Source: an uncultured Butyrivibrio sp. (lineage in GTDB: Bacteria > Bacillota > Clostridia > Lachnospirales > Lachnospiraceae). From it: DNA of 48,548 bases. The position numbers were made by a program, and so were the translations under genes. The stretch spans positions 1 through 48,548 of the forward strand of contig CAMNOS010000004.1 in assembly GCA_946546925.1 (NCBI GenBank), read 5' to 3'. Shown here in pieces: positions 1 to 9,330 of the stretch. Within the stretch, counting starts at the first letter, position 1; every line of letters begins with the position of its first letter. Under the pieces are notes generated by a model, which made no database searches, was not told the DNA's origin, and saw nothing but the letters and a program-made list of their open reading frames with translations.

Positions 1-2
1 AG

Positions 3-119
3 GTAATTCAAAATAATTCAGCAACTGCCCAGGAATCAAGTGCTGTATCCAGTGAGCTTTCTGATCAGTCTAACCAGCTGCATAAACTTATGTCACAGTT
101 CCAGGTAAAACTGGTATAA
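3..119 (+). CDS. C-terminal fragment of methyl-accepting chemotaxis protein (truncated by window edge)
   Basis: Frame 3 reads VIQNNSATAQESSAVSSELSDQSNQLHKLMSQFQVKLV*, a typical MCP signalling-domain tail. Confidence 0.75.
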   Translation, partial: VIQNNSATAQESSAVSSELSDQSNQLHKLMSQFQVKLV

Positions 120-132
120 ATATATATTACAT

Positions 133-163
133 GAAAAGAGGGAGCACCTTGCTCCCTCTTTTC
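133..163 (+). terminator. Intrinsic terminator after MCP gene
   Basis: GAAAAGAGGGAGC-acctt-GCTCCCTCTTTTC hairpin with T-run. Confidence 0.8.
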
Positions 164-177
164 ATATCTACAGTCTG

Positions 178-206
178 AGCCTCCGGATTATCCGGAGGCT
201 TTTTTG
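178..206 (+). terminator. Second intrinsic terminator-like hairpin
   Basis: AGCCTCCGGAT-TATCCGGAGGCTTTTTT hairpin followed by T-run. Confidence 0.75.
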
Positions 207-222
207 ACGTTCACGGTATTGT

Positions 223-984
223 TTAATTACCCGCTTTGTTTCTAAGCATTTCTTCAAGCTTTTTATGAGCAATGTAGATATCCTTGTTCTTCTCCATATC
301 CTGCTCGATCAGGTTTCTTATGTACTTCGTAGCAGACATATTTGCAGCTTTTGCTATGTGTTCAATATAATCCCTGTATCCTCTGATGTCCAGCAAGAGG
401 AACTTGTCTTTTTCATAACGGCTGTTTTGCTTGCGTGCAGGCCTTGATACCTTAGTCTCCTCAGTATTAATTCCACCTTTAATATTCTCGGTTAATACTG
501 ATAACTCTTCATCATCTTCAGTTGCATTATCCGTATTTACCCTAAAATCAGTGCTATCTTCCAGGGCCGTTTCCGCTCTATGATCTTCGACAGCATTCTT
601 TTCTTCGACCGGTTCAGTCACTCCCTTTAATATCTCCTGAAGCACTTCGGATTCTACTGCTTTTTCTTCAGTTTTCTCAATTTTGATATCTTCGTCTGGT
701 CTTCTTGATTTTGAGTCATCGTCTGTATATATAGTTGGTTCTTTTTTGTTTTCTACCGGTGCTGTTGCAACTACAGTCTGTGTTTCAGCGGAATCCGCTT
801 CAGAATTATCATCATCAATTTCATTGACTTCTTCAGTCATGATTGGGTTTTCATCAATATCAGATGTTACTGATTCTTCCTGCTCTTCCGCTTCTACTGC
901 ACTGTTCAGCCTTTCCATATCCTTAAAAAGGCCTCTTCCTGTCTTTCTTGCCCCCTGTTTAAGCTTTTCTGCTTTACTTGCCAT
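223..984 (-). CDS. ParB-like / RHH-type partition partner protein
   Basis: Directly downstream of parA; long acidic N-terminus; C-terminus LLDIRGYRDYIEHIAKAANMSATKYIRNLIEQDM resembles a ribbon-helix-helix fold. Confidence 0.6.
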   Translation of the reverse strand: MASKAEKLKQGARKTGRGLFKDMERLNSAVEAEEQEESVTSDIDENPIMTEEVNEIDDDNSEADSAETQTVVATAPVENKKEPTIYTDDDSKSRRPDEDIKIEKTEEKAVESEVLQEILKGVTEPVEEKNAVEDHRAETALEDSTDFRVNTDNATEDDEELSVLTENIKGGINTEETKVSRPARKQNSRYEKDKFLLLDIRGYRDYIEHIAKAANMSATKYIRNLIEQDMEKNKDIYIAHKKLEEMLRNKAGN

Positions 985-1817
985 TACTCATCCTCCTCAA
1001 GAAACTCGTCAATAAAGTCATCATAATCCCTTGCCGCAGCAGAACTTCCTGAATACTGGAAAATGTCCATATTCATAGTCTGCGCCTCTTCTACTGATAC
1101 ATTGAGCCTTATTCTCGACTTATATACCTTAGTCCCGAGCAATTCTGCCTTTTCCTGAATATCATTGATCCAGATCTTAGAATTGGCTGTATTTCTGACT
1201 TTTGTAACCAGAATTCCATTAACCTTGAGCTTGTCGTTGGTATAGTCATGAATATCATCGATAAAGCCGTAAAGCCTTGAAAGTCCCTGCAGCGAATATG
1301 CCCCGGGCTCCAGCGGAATTATTACCTCATCAGCCACCGTAAGGATATTCATAAGTACAACTCCCAGCGCGGGGCTGCAATCAATTATGCAGAAATCATA
1401 GTCTTTCTTAAGTTTCTTAAATGCTTTTTTAATAAGTTGTTCTCTCTTAATCCCCGTAAAGGTCATGTCTGCAGAAGCAAGGTCGATTCCGCCAACAATC
1501 AGGTCAAGGTTATCAGCAATAGGTATTATTGCCTTATTTATATCCTTTTCGCCCTTCATGACCTCAAAAAGCTTAGCCGGTACATTTTCCAGGAAATATC
1601 TCCTCTGTTCAGGAGTGAGCTTGTCAATGTCCTCCGGATCAGGATCAACATCATTCAGATCGATTCCTGCAGTCATTGATAAATTCTCCTGTGGATCGGC
1701 ATCTATAACAAGAACCTTGTAATCTCTTCTTGCAAGTCCCACAGCCATGGCATAACTGGATGTCGTCTTAGCTACGCCACCTTTTTGATTACTAAAAGCC
1801 ACAATACGCATTTTCAC
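984..1817 (-). CDS. parA: ParA family partition ATPase
   Basis: MRIVAFSNQKGGVAKTTSSYAMAVGLARR deviant Walker A; VLVIDADPQENLS; FCIIDCSPALG. Confidence 0.92.
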   Translation of the reverse strand: MKMRIVAFSNQKGGVAKTTSSYAMAVGLARRDYKVLVIDADPQENLSMTAGIDLNDVDPDPEDIDKLTPEQRRYFLENVPAKLFEVMKGEKDINKAIIPIADNLDLIVGGIDLASADMTFTGIKREQLIKKAFKKLKKDYDFCIIDCSPALGVVLMNILTVADEVIIPLEPGAYSLQGLSRLYGFIDDIHDYTNDKLKVNGILVTKVRNTANSKIWINDIQEKAELLGTKVYKSRIRLNVSVEEAQTMNMDIFQYSGSSAAARDYDDFIDEFLEEDE

Positions 1818-2844
1818 ACTTCCCCTTTTTCTAATTATTCCGTGAATATTATACCCCTGTTACTATTTATTATCAATATATAATATGAAAAATATATTAA
1901 ATATACGAGTTATATTTTAAATATGTTATATATCATTATAACCGACAGATAAACGCTACTAAATAAAACGTATTTCACATTTATATATGATATATATGTA
2001 ACATATCTTCAGTTTCTTTTTAATGTCACTTTTTTGAAACATACAAACTCAAATCAGGTATATATAACTTACATATCATACATATCATATACCTATATTT
2101 TTATTTCTTTTAAAATGAACTACTGTATTATTAATCTTCCTGCCAGGTTAATATCAATCAGATCAAAGATGTTTAAATATATATATCATATAAAATATAT
2201 ATTAAATACTTAGTTTACATTTTCACAGCATTTATATTTTTTCACTGGTCAAGTTCCATCCGGACACCTGATTTCTAGAACATTTTCTTCATACAAGCAC
2301 AAATATTATATATCATATATATCAATATATCATATATTTTATGACTCTAATTATTATCTATAAATCTATTCTGGTCAGATTCACCTTTATTTACTTAACT
2401 TATATATTGATCGACTGTTTTCAATGATCTATAACAAGCTTTCTTACATATATCGAATATATGTTATATATATACTAAGTACTATCACATTCATTTTACG
2501 TGCACTCACTAATTTTATAACATATTTTATATATATCATATATATTATGCTCTTGTTTTTTATCATTATATTCCCTTGTTTATTGTCATAAAAATGTGAA
2601 GCGCTTTGAATAGTTTAGCCTTTACACAAAAGAATTACTGATACATTCGAATTCTTGCGCCATTTTCCCGTTTTAGTCGCAAACACCAGTATATTAACAA
2701 TCATTCACTTATTTCTGCTTTTATCGCTCCAAATACCCAGATCCGTGCCTTTAACCACAGCTTTAAACAGGCCAGGCTAAAGCAGCACAATATTTGCATT
2801 TAGAGCATTCTAAGCACCTGGTTAAGCAAGAGCATTATTCAAAA

Positions 2845-2869
2845 ATAGTTATATATCATATATAACTAT
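2845..2869. repeat. 25-bp inverted repeat with 1-nt centre
   Basis: ATAGTTATATAT-C-ATATATAACTAT, 12-bp perfect arms. Confidence 0.85.
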
Positions 2870-3021
2870 CAAAAATTGTCCTTTTATCGCTCTAGTACTC
2901 TTCCTTTATAGCAACGACCTGTCACTTATTTCTCCTTAAGCATGTTGTATATTGCCAATATTCAATCTATCAACAACGACATAATTCCATTATGTTTTCA
3001 AGCTATTTCTTCATTATGATT

Positions 3022-3045
3022 TATATAACATTTTGATGTTATATA
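3022..3045. repeat. Inverted repeat TATATAACA-N6-TGTTATATA
   Basis: 9-bp perfect arms, 6-nt spacer. Confidence 0.75.
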
Positions 3046-4630
3046 TCTTATATCTCACAAATTTTCTTATGATTATTTTGCAAATACTTTGATATGTTAT
3101 ATATATTATCTTGCACATATATTGTATATTTGGTATATCTCTTATTAATTTTATTTCCTTACTGCTTTTAAATATAAATGTTATTATAGCTATTATAGTT
3201 ATAAATGTTATTTTTTATATAGAAATTACATGTGTGCTATATGTTATATATGTCATGTCTTTTATAATCACATATATGTTATATATCATATAGATTTATT
3301 TATGTTATATATATTATTTCTGATATTTAACCGCGATAACAGTTACAGGTAAGCTTTGAATTTGTATATATATTATATATCTTTTATTTCATATATTGTT
3401 CATTTATTAATAATGTTTTATTTATTTAATATTATGTGTATATCTTTATAATCATATTTATGTATTATATTTTTTATGTTCTATATTATGTATATTTATT
3501 ATTTTACAATTATATGCTATAGATTTAGTATATATTAGATGCCTTTTATATTGAATATATCCATTATATGGTGTATAATTTCTATATCTGAATTATTTAT
3601 TTGCAGCGAAGAAGATAGTAGTGTTCCAGATGATTTCATTTTGGGTAGAATTATAACGGCCATATAACCTCTACTATTCCTGTTTTTTTCTGCCTGATCC
3701 GGAAACCTGGGCCTCTTGGCAGATTAAGGTATAAAAATATATATTTTCATTAATTTTGGTCAAGATTTGTATTGTATTTAATCGATATCGCTCAGAATGA
3801 GTTTTAATTGCTCTTACGCGGGTAGATTATAGTTTGAGACACATTTAATCAGATGCAGAAAAGCAGCCATTTACGGAATTTCATGTATCAGGCAGATGCA
3901 ATTCTTAATTATTTATTTATACTTAATTTATCCCTTGTTTATTGGGCAATTATAAATTTATTTTGGGATTCATGCATTTTAGAATCATATTATTGCAAGT
4001 TTTCGTGCATTTTTGCATTCAAATAATGTGATATAACAATATATATCGCTTGTTATCAAAGCGTCAGCATCGAACCGCTAGTAATTTATTAATGTTAGAT
4101 TATATTTATTGCCTTTATATCATTATTATTATTTTACTTGCAAATTTATGATAACCAATTCAGTCAAGGATTGCTGGCTCATCTTTCAAACCACCGGGAC
4201 TCATTCAGGATCAACTTTTGTATTGGTTTGAGATTATTTATATTCTGTTATTTTTTATATCTTTACGTATCATTTGATATGTTATTACAATTCTGCAATT
4301 ATAGTAATATAATGTCTTTATTAATATATGATTTTATTTTGTTGATATTGATATAGCGCGCGTTATTGTTTATTATATCGATTATATTCTCTCGTTCTTT
4401 CTTTTGCAGCATATTCTTAATTAACACATCTCAGGTATTTTTCTTGAATATCAAGTTGAGTAGAACTCTTATTTATCAGATACTTCTCCGGTAGCTGATT
4501 ATTTTCTTTACGTTTTATGTCTATGTTCTATCTTTCCTGTTTTACCTTTCTTGTCTGATCTTTCCAGTTAAATCTTTTTTTCCCTTTATATCCTATTTTT
4601 AGCATTAAACGATAATAACCAAATATCATC

Positions 4631-4773
4631 GCTATAAATAGCCAATATGCATCAGAGTGTTAAAATCTATTGGAATAGGGTGATAATCACCTGGTATCAA
4701 CGCGATAAATAGCCAGCATGCATCGGAATGTAATAATCTATTGACAATGGTTGATAATCAACTAATATCATCT
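4631..4773. repeat. Two tandem imperfect ~71-bp repeats, with a partial copy upstream
   Basis: GCTATAAATAGCCAATATGCATCAGAGTGTTAAAATCTATTG... and GCGATAAATAGCCAGCATGCATCGGAATGTAATAATCTATTG... offset by 71 bp. Confidence 0.8.
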
Positions 4774-5162
4774 GGGGAAATTAGGCTGTAAGTATCAGAA
4801 TGAAATGATCATTCTAATTCAGCCGATTTTGATCACTGCGATAGCATTATATGAATTAGAGCTATTAGTGCTCATTACTAGTAACCAGATGCATTTCAAG
4901 GCCTTTATAATTTGCATCCCCTGATATTTGGGAATCGACTTGGATCAGGTACTTTCAAGTAAAGGAGCTTGTCCTGCTTTCCGAAGGATTCTGAAACGCA
5001 TTTTCCGGTTTTAGTTATGGAATTTTTACATTTTATTTTGAACACCACGAAGTGTTTAATTTTTTTAATATAAACAGACAGTTATTAATTAATTACTGAT
5101 CTTTGTTATGCCCATAAACACAGGCTTTAATGTATTTAAAGTGCCTTTATTGGGGATAGCCG

Positions 5163-6039
5163 GTGACGGTAAAGGGATTGTAAAGTGTATATAAAAGGCA
5201 CGAAAAGGGTACACAAAAGGAAGATTTGTGAATCTGCTAAAGTGAGCGGAATAAGTACATAATGTGCAGTAAAAGGTAAGTATGGTGACTAAAAAGGGAA
5301 TAGCGATATCTTTCCGGAAATGCAGGTTGAAAGTGCAGTAAACAGGCCTGTTTTTTTAATTGTCTGAATTAAAGGTGACCAAAAAGGGAATGCTGAGGTG
5401 TATAAAAAGGGCTTGTAGATTTCCGAATCCATAGAAACGCATGGTAAGACCACTAAAATCATTGTTCTCGGCCGGTTTCTAAGTGGCAAAGTGCTTCTAA
5501 GGTGACTAAAAAGGGAATGAATATGATTGATAAGTGACATAAAAGGGGATGAAAGGCAATAGTGAATACCGGATCAGTTAATTGTAATATTCAGGTTCAT
5601 TAGGGGGGGCAAATAAAGGACATAAATTTGACTTTCCGGGCTGAAAAAAAGTAGAAGCAGAGTAATATTATTGCGTAAAGACCCTTTCAAACCCAGTAAA
5701 TATCTAAAAGAGCACAAAAAAGAACGAAAAGTGATATAAAAGGGAATATGTATGACCGAATTGGATTAATGATATTGGTCAAAGGTGTAATAAATGGGAA
5801 TAAGTATGTGTGAGAGTGACTAAAAAGGGAATAAAATTGCCGACTGACATAGTCAATATAAATTGTGGTAAAAATCGGTGTTTACCACTAAATCTTGTGA
5901 AAAATAGCTTGTAAGTGACAAAAAAGGGAATATAATATACTTAAGGTGGATAAAAAAGGAAGATATTTACAGAATTCAGATTTAAAAGTGACTGAAAAAG
6001 GAATTCTATATAATTTCCAAAAGTGACCAAAAAAGGAAT
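5163..6039 (+). repeat. Iteron array (replication origin), consensus GTGAC-n-AAAAAGGGAAT
   Basis: Direct copies at 5285, 5375, 5502, 5534, 5731, 5785, 5816, 5915, 5946, 5988, 6023; degenerate copies at 5163, 5185, 5209, 5264, 5398. Confidence 0.9.
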
Positions 6040-6047
6040 AATTCATT

Positions 6048-7223
6048 ATGAAAAAGGATAACAAGGACCAGCTTATAATAGCCAATAAAAGTTATAAGAA
6101 GTCCAATGAACTAATTAATGCCATGGGTAAGGGCACCGCTCTCAGTCAGAAGCTGTTTGCCATAGGCATGCAGCATATTCAGATTGATCCTACCAAGAAT
6201 GTTGTGGCCACTATATATGGTGCAGATCTGCGCAAGATGTTCAATTCGAACTCCGGATCGCTCTATGAGCACATAGAGGAGCTTTGTGATCCTCAGGTTC
6301 ATGACAGATCCACAATCTTTGACTGGAGCATCATGATGAAGGACAAAGAGAATGGCAGGATCGAGGTCCACCAGGTTGTCACCGATGCAGAGTTCAAGAA
6401 TGGCACGCTTAAACTGCGATACAACAACTCTCTGACTGATAAGATAGTCAACCTTCAGAAAGATTATACTGTATTAAGCCTTGCTGAGACAATAAGCTTA
6501 AAGAGCGTTTATTCCCTCAGACTATATGAAATGCTCAATTCGGCGTATGATTACCAGAAGGCTGTAACCAAAAAGCCGGGCCCGTACGCTTTTGAGTACA
6601 TGCTTACCGAGCTTAAGCTTGAACTTGGCATTATCAATTCCGGCGGTGCCAAGGAGATTAAATCAGAACTGGAAAAAGAGTATCCCGACTATGACAGGAT
6701 AGAAGAGCTTGCTGAAAAGAGCGGCCAGAACAAGTATAAAGAGTACAAGATTTTTAACAGGAATGTGCTGTGCAGGGTCAAGGAAGAACTCAATTCCAAG
6801 ACCAGCCTGAAGGTGGATTATGAACCTATCAAGGCGGGAAGAAAGACTGTCGGTATCCGGTTTTATGTTGAGAAGAAGGATATAGCCAGGGAAAAAGCAG
6901 AAAAAAGCACTGAGATCAACAAGGAAGAGATTCTTGATGAGCTTATGGATCTCATGCACAGTGATTTCAGGTTTAAAGAAGTGAGAGAGATAGCTGAGGC
7001 TGCCGATTATGATGTTGAACGGATAGAGAAGTCCTATGAATACATGAATAATTACAGCTCTACAGTTGATGTTCCCATTGCTTTTATGAAAGACTGTATT
7101 AAGAATGAGTATTATAACAATAAGCAGGGACAAAAACCGCCTAAAAAGAACTCCTTTAACAACTTTGAGCAGCGGCAGGGAGAGGATTTTGAAGAACTGG
7201 AGAGGAGACTGCTCGAAAACTAG
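6048..7223 (+). CDS. rep: Rep_3/RepB-type plasmid replication initiator
   Basis: Winged-helix initiator features (TLKLRYNNSLTDKIVNLQKDYTVLSLAETISLKSVYSLRLYEML); iterons directly upstream. Confidence 0.9.
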   Translation: MKKDNKDQLIIANKSYKKSNELINAMGKGTALSQKLFAIGMQHIQIDPTKNVVATIYGADLRKMFNSNSGSLYEHIEELCDPQVHDRSTIFDWSIMMKDKENGRIEVHQVVTDAEFKNGTLKLRYNNSLTDKIVNLQKDYTVLSLAETISLKSVYSLRLYEMLNSAYDYQKAVTKKPGPYAFEYMLTELKLELGIINSGGAKEIKSELEKEYPDYDRIEELAEKSGQNKYKEYKIFNRNVLCRVKEELNSKTSLKVDYEPIKAGRKTVGIRFYVEKKDIAREKAEKSTEINKEEILDELMDLMHSDFRFKEVREIAEAADYDVERIEKSYEYMNNYSSTVDVPIAFMKDCIKNEYYNNKQGQKPPKKNSFNNFEQRQGEDFEELERRLLEN

Positions 7224-7227
7224 ATAT

Positions 7228-7249
7228 ATTTATGTTATATAACATAAAT
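7228..7249. repeat. 22-bp perfect palindrome ATTTATGTTATATAACATAAAT
   Basis: Exact self-complementarity; lies between rep and the DUF815 gene. Confidence 0.95.
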
Positions 7250-7277
7250 GGCACATATAATGTATATTGGAGGGTTT

Positions 7278-8588
7278 ATGGAGAGAATTGTTGCCAAGCT
7301 ACTTATCTACGGTGATTTGCCTGATGACTCCATTTTACATCAGCTTGCAACTGTTTACAGGGATTTTCACAAGGGGGACTATGATAAAGAGGATCTGATC
7401 ACCCGCTGTTACCGTCAGGTAAAGCGACTTTTGGAGATGGGCACTGCTTATGCCTTCGACAAGAATCTCTGGCACAATTATCTTACGTATCTGCTGATAA
7501 TGGATGAGAATCCATTCAGTCTTACATGTGAGAAAGTGGGCAGCAAGGATGGAAGTGTAAACCACTTTGCTACCAACGATTTTTCTGCATTCATGAAGCT
7601 GTTTTCCTTTGATTTTTCTGAGCTTGAATCTGAACTTGGAATCGATTGCTTCAGCTGCATTACGAATTACAGGGCAATTGACAAGCCCAAACTTATGTAC
7701 AACGGCAATGTGAGCGCCAAGGTAAGAGGCCTTAGTGAAAGTCTGGAGAAGGCATCGACAGAAGATGAGTTTTTTGAGAAAGTAACAGATTTTTACAGGA
7801 AAATTGGTGTAGGTGCATTCGGACTCAATAAGGCATTCAGGATCCATGAACTTCAAAGCGGACGTGTGGAGTTTAATGCTATAAACAATATGGATACGGT
7901 CCTTTTGGATGATCTTGTGGGTTATGAGATACAGAAGAATAAGCTGGTGGCAAATACCAAAGCATTCGTGAGAGGCCAGAGGGCTAACAATGTGCTTTTA
8001 TTCGGGGATAGCGGCACCGGTAAATCGACCAGTATCAAGGCCATTGTAAACGAATTCTACAACGACGGCCTGAGGATGATTGAGATTTACAAGTATCAGT
8101 TCAGGTATCTTTCACAGGTGATCGCGCAGATCAAGAACAGAAATTATAAGTTTATCATTTATATGGACGACCTTTCTTTTGAGGAGGATGAGTCTGATTA
8201 TAAATTCCTTAAGGCGCTCATAGAGGGCGGAGTTGAGACCAAACCGGACAATATTCTGATATATGCAACTTCCAACAGGCGGCATCTTATAAGAGAGACC
8301 TGGAAGGACAGATCAGATATGGAACAGAATGGGGATATACACAGGTCTGATACAGTAGAAGAGAAGCTCTCCCTTGCATACAGGTTCGGAGTTACGATCG
8401 GTTATTACAAACCGTCGAGACAGGAATTCCATGAGATCGTCAAAGAGCTTGCAGTAAGAAATGGCATTGAGATTGAGGAAGATGTACTGAATCTTGAAGC
8501 TGACAGATGGGAGATGAGCCACGGCGGCATCTCCGGAAGAACAGCGCAGCAGTTTATCGATCATCTTATGGGGACAAAAGAGATATAA
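7278..8588 (+). CDS. DUF815-type AAA+ ATPase (ATP-binding protein)
   Basis: Walker A LLFGDSGTGKSTS; Walker B FIIYMDDLSF; ATSNRRHLIRETWKDRSDM is typical of DUF815. Start at 7278 preferred (GGAGGG upstream) over 7248, which lies in the palindrome. Confidence 0.85.
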   Translation: MERIVAKLLIYGDLPDDSILHQLATVYRDFHKGDYDKEDLITRCYRQVKRLLEMGTAYAFDKNLWHNYLTYLLIMDENPFSLTCEKVGSKDGSVNHFATNDFSAFMKLFSFDFSELESELGIDCFSCITNYRAIDKPKLMYNGNVSAKVRGLSESLEKASTEDEFFEKVTDFYRKIGVGAFGLNKAFRIHELQSGRVEFNAINNMDTVLLDDLVGYEIQKNKLVANTKAFVRGQRANNVLLFGDSGTGKSTSIKAIVNEFYNDGLRMIEIYKYQFRYLSQVIAQIKNRNYKFIIYMDDLSFEEDESDYKFLKALIEGGVETKPDNILIYATSNRRHLIRETWKDRSDMEQNGDIHRSDTVEEKLSLAYRFGVTIGYYKPSRQEFHEIVKELAVRNGIEIEEDVLNLEADRWEMSHGGISGRTAQQFIDHLMGTKEI

Positions 8589-8645
8589 GATAGATAGAAC
8601 ATATAAGATATAAAAGTTATATAACATATATTCGGATGGCCATAT

Positions 8646-8861
8646 TTATGGACTCCATTTCAGATTTGGGCAGTCGTATGCGCAGCCCTGCAGCGAATTG
8701 TTGCGGACTTCGCAGCTTGCGTTGCGGCATTCACGGCATTTAAAAGTATAGTGATATGAGTAGCGGATCTTGCAGGCCTTACAGCAGAAGGGATTGCCGG
8801 AATTTCGTGCTGTGAATGATCTTCCACATCCTACACAGGTAATAACAACATTGTGAGCCAT
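8646..8861 (-). CDS. Small Cys-rich zinc-ribbon protein
   Basis: 71 aa, CVGCGRSF...FCCKACK...CRECRNASCEV. Confidence 0.6.
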   Translation of the reverse strand: MAHNVVITCVGCGRSFTARNSGNPFCCKACKIRYSYHYTFKCRECRNASCEVRNNSLQGCAYDCPNLKWSP

Positions 8862-8967
8862 AATTCACCTCCATACTACTATTATTGCAAAAAAATACCC
8901 ACAATCAATAAAAATGTAATAAAATGACAATAAAATAAATGAAATAACGAATATACAGGGAGCGTTT

Positions 8968-9315
8968 ATGCATGAGATGAGCTACATTGCCAGCATGGTC
9001 AATATGGCCTTGGAAGTAGTGAAAGAGAACAATGCCGGCAGAGTCAGGCAGATAGTCGTTGATATCGGAAAGACAAGCGGAGTAATGCCATATTATATGC
9101 ACAAGTATTATCCTGATGCAGTGAAGGGGACAGTGCTGGAAGGAGCAGAACTGATCTGCAATGAGATAGATGTAAAGGCATTGTGCGAAGAATGCGGTGC
9201 CGAGTATTATCCCAAAAGAGAAAACAATTATCTTTGCCCGGAGTGTGGAGGCCGAAAGGCACATATAATCGAGGGAAAAGGTGTGGTATTATCAAATGTA
9301 GTCTTAGAAGATTAG
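8968..9315 (+). CDS. hypA: HypA-type nickel incorporation protein
   Basis: N-terminal MHEMSY Ni-binding motif; zinc site CEECG...CPECGG. Confidence 0.88.
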   Translation: MHEMSYIASMVNMALEVVKENNAGRVRQIVVDIGKTSGVMPYYMHKYYPDAVKGTVLEGAELICNEIDVKALCEECGAEYYPKRENNYLCPECGGRKAHIIEGKGVVLSNVVLED

Positions 9316-9330
9316 AGAGGAGTTTAGTCT

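Larger units (their letters stand above)
1850..6040. other. Very AT-rich, apparently non-coding replication origin / centromere region
   Basis: ~4.2 kb without a convincing ORF; dense TATATAT/TGTTATATAT words; flanked by parA and an iteron array plus rep. Confidence 0.75.

Noticed and set aside
3111-3293. 60-aa ORF in AT-rich region
   Set aside because: Ile/Tyr-rich low-complexity translation of ATATAT sequence, no Shine-Dalgarno; expected by chance.
4138-4356. 72-aa ORF in AT-rich region
   Set aside because: Hydrophobic composition explained by T-rich DNA; no ribosome-binding site or recognisable family.
5289-5540. 83-aa minus-strand ORF inside iteron array
   Set aside because: Covers iterons; translation reflects repeated TTCCCTTTTTAGTCAC complement, not a protein.
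5163-6039. Repeat array as a CRISPR
   Set aside because: Repeats are short (~17 bp), degenerate, irregularly spaced, and adjacent to rep with no cas genes; iterons fit better.
7248-7277. Extended N-terminus MAHIMYIGGF of the DUF815 ORF
   Set aside because: The upstream ATG lies in a perfect palindrome without Shine-Dalgarno; 7278 has GGAGGG upstream.
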